Of a DNA stretch of 5,473 nt, positions 5,220 to 5,473 are shown piece after piece; the first letter of the stretch is position 1, and the number at the start of each line of letters is the position of its first letter. Source of the stretch: an uncultured bacterium (GTDB lineage: Bacteria; Oederibacteriota; PGYV01; CAILUR01); contig CAILUR010000133.1 in NCBI GenBank assembly GCA_903837445.1, forward strand, positions 1 to 5,473. The letters are read 5' to 3'. The notes under the pieces were generated by a model. That model made no database searches. It was not told the DNA's origin and worked only from the letters and a program-made list of their open reading frames with translations. The translations under genes and the position numbers were made by a program.

Positions 5220-5473
5220 ATGGCAAATTTAACCTTACCAGTAAAATACGCGCAGGCTTTTCTGAACTTGGTAAAATCAAAAGCGGCTTTGGGCGCGGCC
5301 AAAGAAGAACTCACGCAAATAAAATTGGCGTTTCAAACTAATAAAAAACTTGCTGGGATTTTTTATCATCCTGGAATAAACAGGGAAGAAAAGAAAAATA
5401 TTCTAAAAGAAGTTTATAAAAATACAGTGTCGCAGAGGACCCTAAACCTGTTGCAACTCCTCATAGATAAAAA
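5220..5473 (+). CDS. atpH: F1Fo ATP synthase subunit delta (OSCP-like), 3' partial
   Basis: This is the N-terminal 84 residues of the subunit that joins the b stalk to the top of F1. The start MANLTLPVKYAQAFLNL has the family's early Tyr-Ala motif (YAQAF, 10-14). It is followed by helical segments, the FYHPGINREEKKNIL stretch (48-62), which matches the delta/OSCP 'P.i...eK' motif, and TLNLLQLLID (74-83). The window ends before the second half of the protein. TGAGGA (5210-5215), overlapping the atpF stop, can serve as the ribosome binding site just before the ATG. The seven-base gap to atpF shows tight operon packing. Confidence 0.93.
   Translation, partial: MANLTLPVKYAQAFLNLVKSKAALGAAKEELTQIKLAFQTNKKLAGIFYHPGINREEKKNILKEVYKNTVSQRTLNLLQLLIDK

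Noticed and set aside
4769..5314. Minus-strand ORF of 181 codons opposite atpF and atpH
   Set aside because: Its Phe- and Ser-rich product is the expected complement of a Lys/Glu/Ala-rich coiled coil, and both + strand genes are clear.

Overview
The window is a compact, AT-rich bacterial chromosome segment (roughly 40% G+C by eye). Every supported gene is on the + strand. No rRNA, tRNA, CRISPR array, insertion sequence or phage gene was seen. The lineage cannot be fixed from this sequence. A c subunit with a signal-peptide-like N-terminus, one plain b subunit, and a one-chain UvrD-type helicase fused to a RecB-type nuclease would fit Desulfobacterota-like bacteria or candidate phyla such as Elusimicrobiota/Omnitrophota. 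That placement is a weak inference.

Layout: (1) Bases 1-2211 are the 3' part of a superfamily 1 helicase with a C-terminal PD-(D/E)XK nuclease domain and a four-cysteine, probably [4Fe-4S], signature. The reading frame is open from base 1, starting inside helicase motif II (DEFQD), so the true start lies upstream. (2) Bases 2212-2344 are a 133-base gap holding an imperfect inverted repeat, an extended -10 promoter candidate and a good ribosome binding site. (3) Bases 2345-2827 encode a bifunctional nuclease (BFN/DUF151) family protein. (4) From 2829 to the window end runs an F1Fo ATP synthase operon in the order atpZ, atpI, atpB (a), atpE (c), atpF (b), atpH (delta, cut off by the window edge). 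The F1 catalytic genes presumably follow.

The BFN gene, atpZ, atpI and atpB are packed with 1-2 base gaps or a 4-base ATGA overlap, so they are probably co-transcribed. The spacing opens around atpE. This gene has a perfect 8-base Shine-Dalgarno sequence in front of a TTG start. Behind it lie 106 noncoding bases with two tandem GC-rich stem-loops. This fits raised expression or mRNA stabilisation of the c subunit, which is needed in many copies per enzyme.

The Fo proteins show the expected working residues: the essential arginine of subunit a (R169), and in subunit c the carboxylate E99 within a Q66/E99/S100/Y104 set that matches sodium-binding c rings. The best-supported biological prediction is therefore a Na+-coupled, or Na+-capable, ATP synthase. 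I found no convincing undescribed system. The most interesting points are the Na+ signature, the extended c subunit, the structured atpE-atpF spacer and the BFN gene at the head of the ATP synthase operon.
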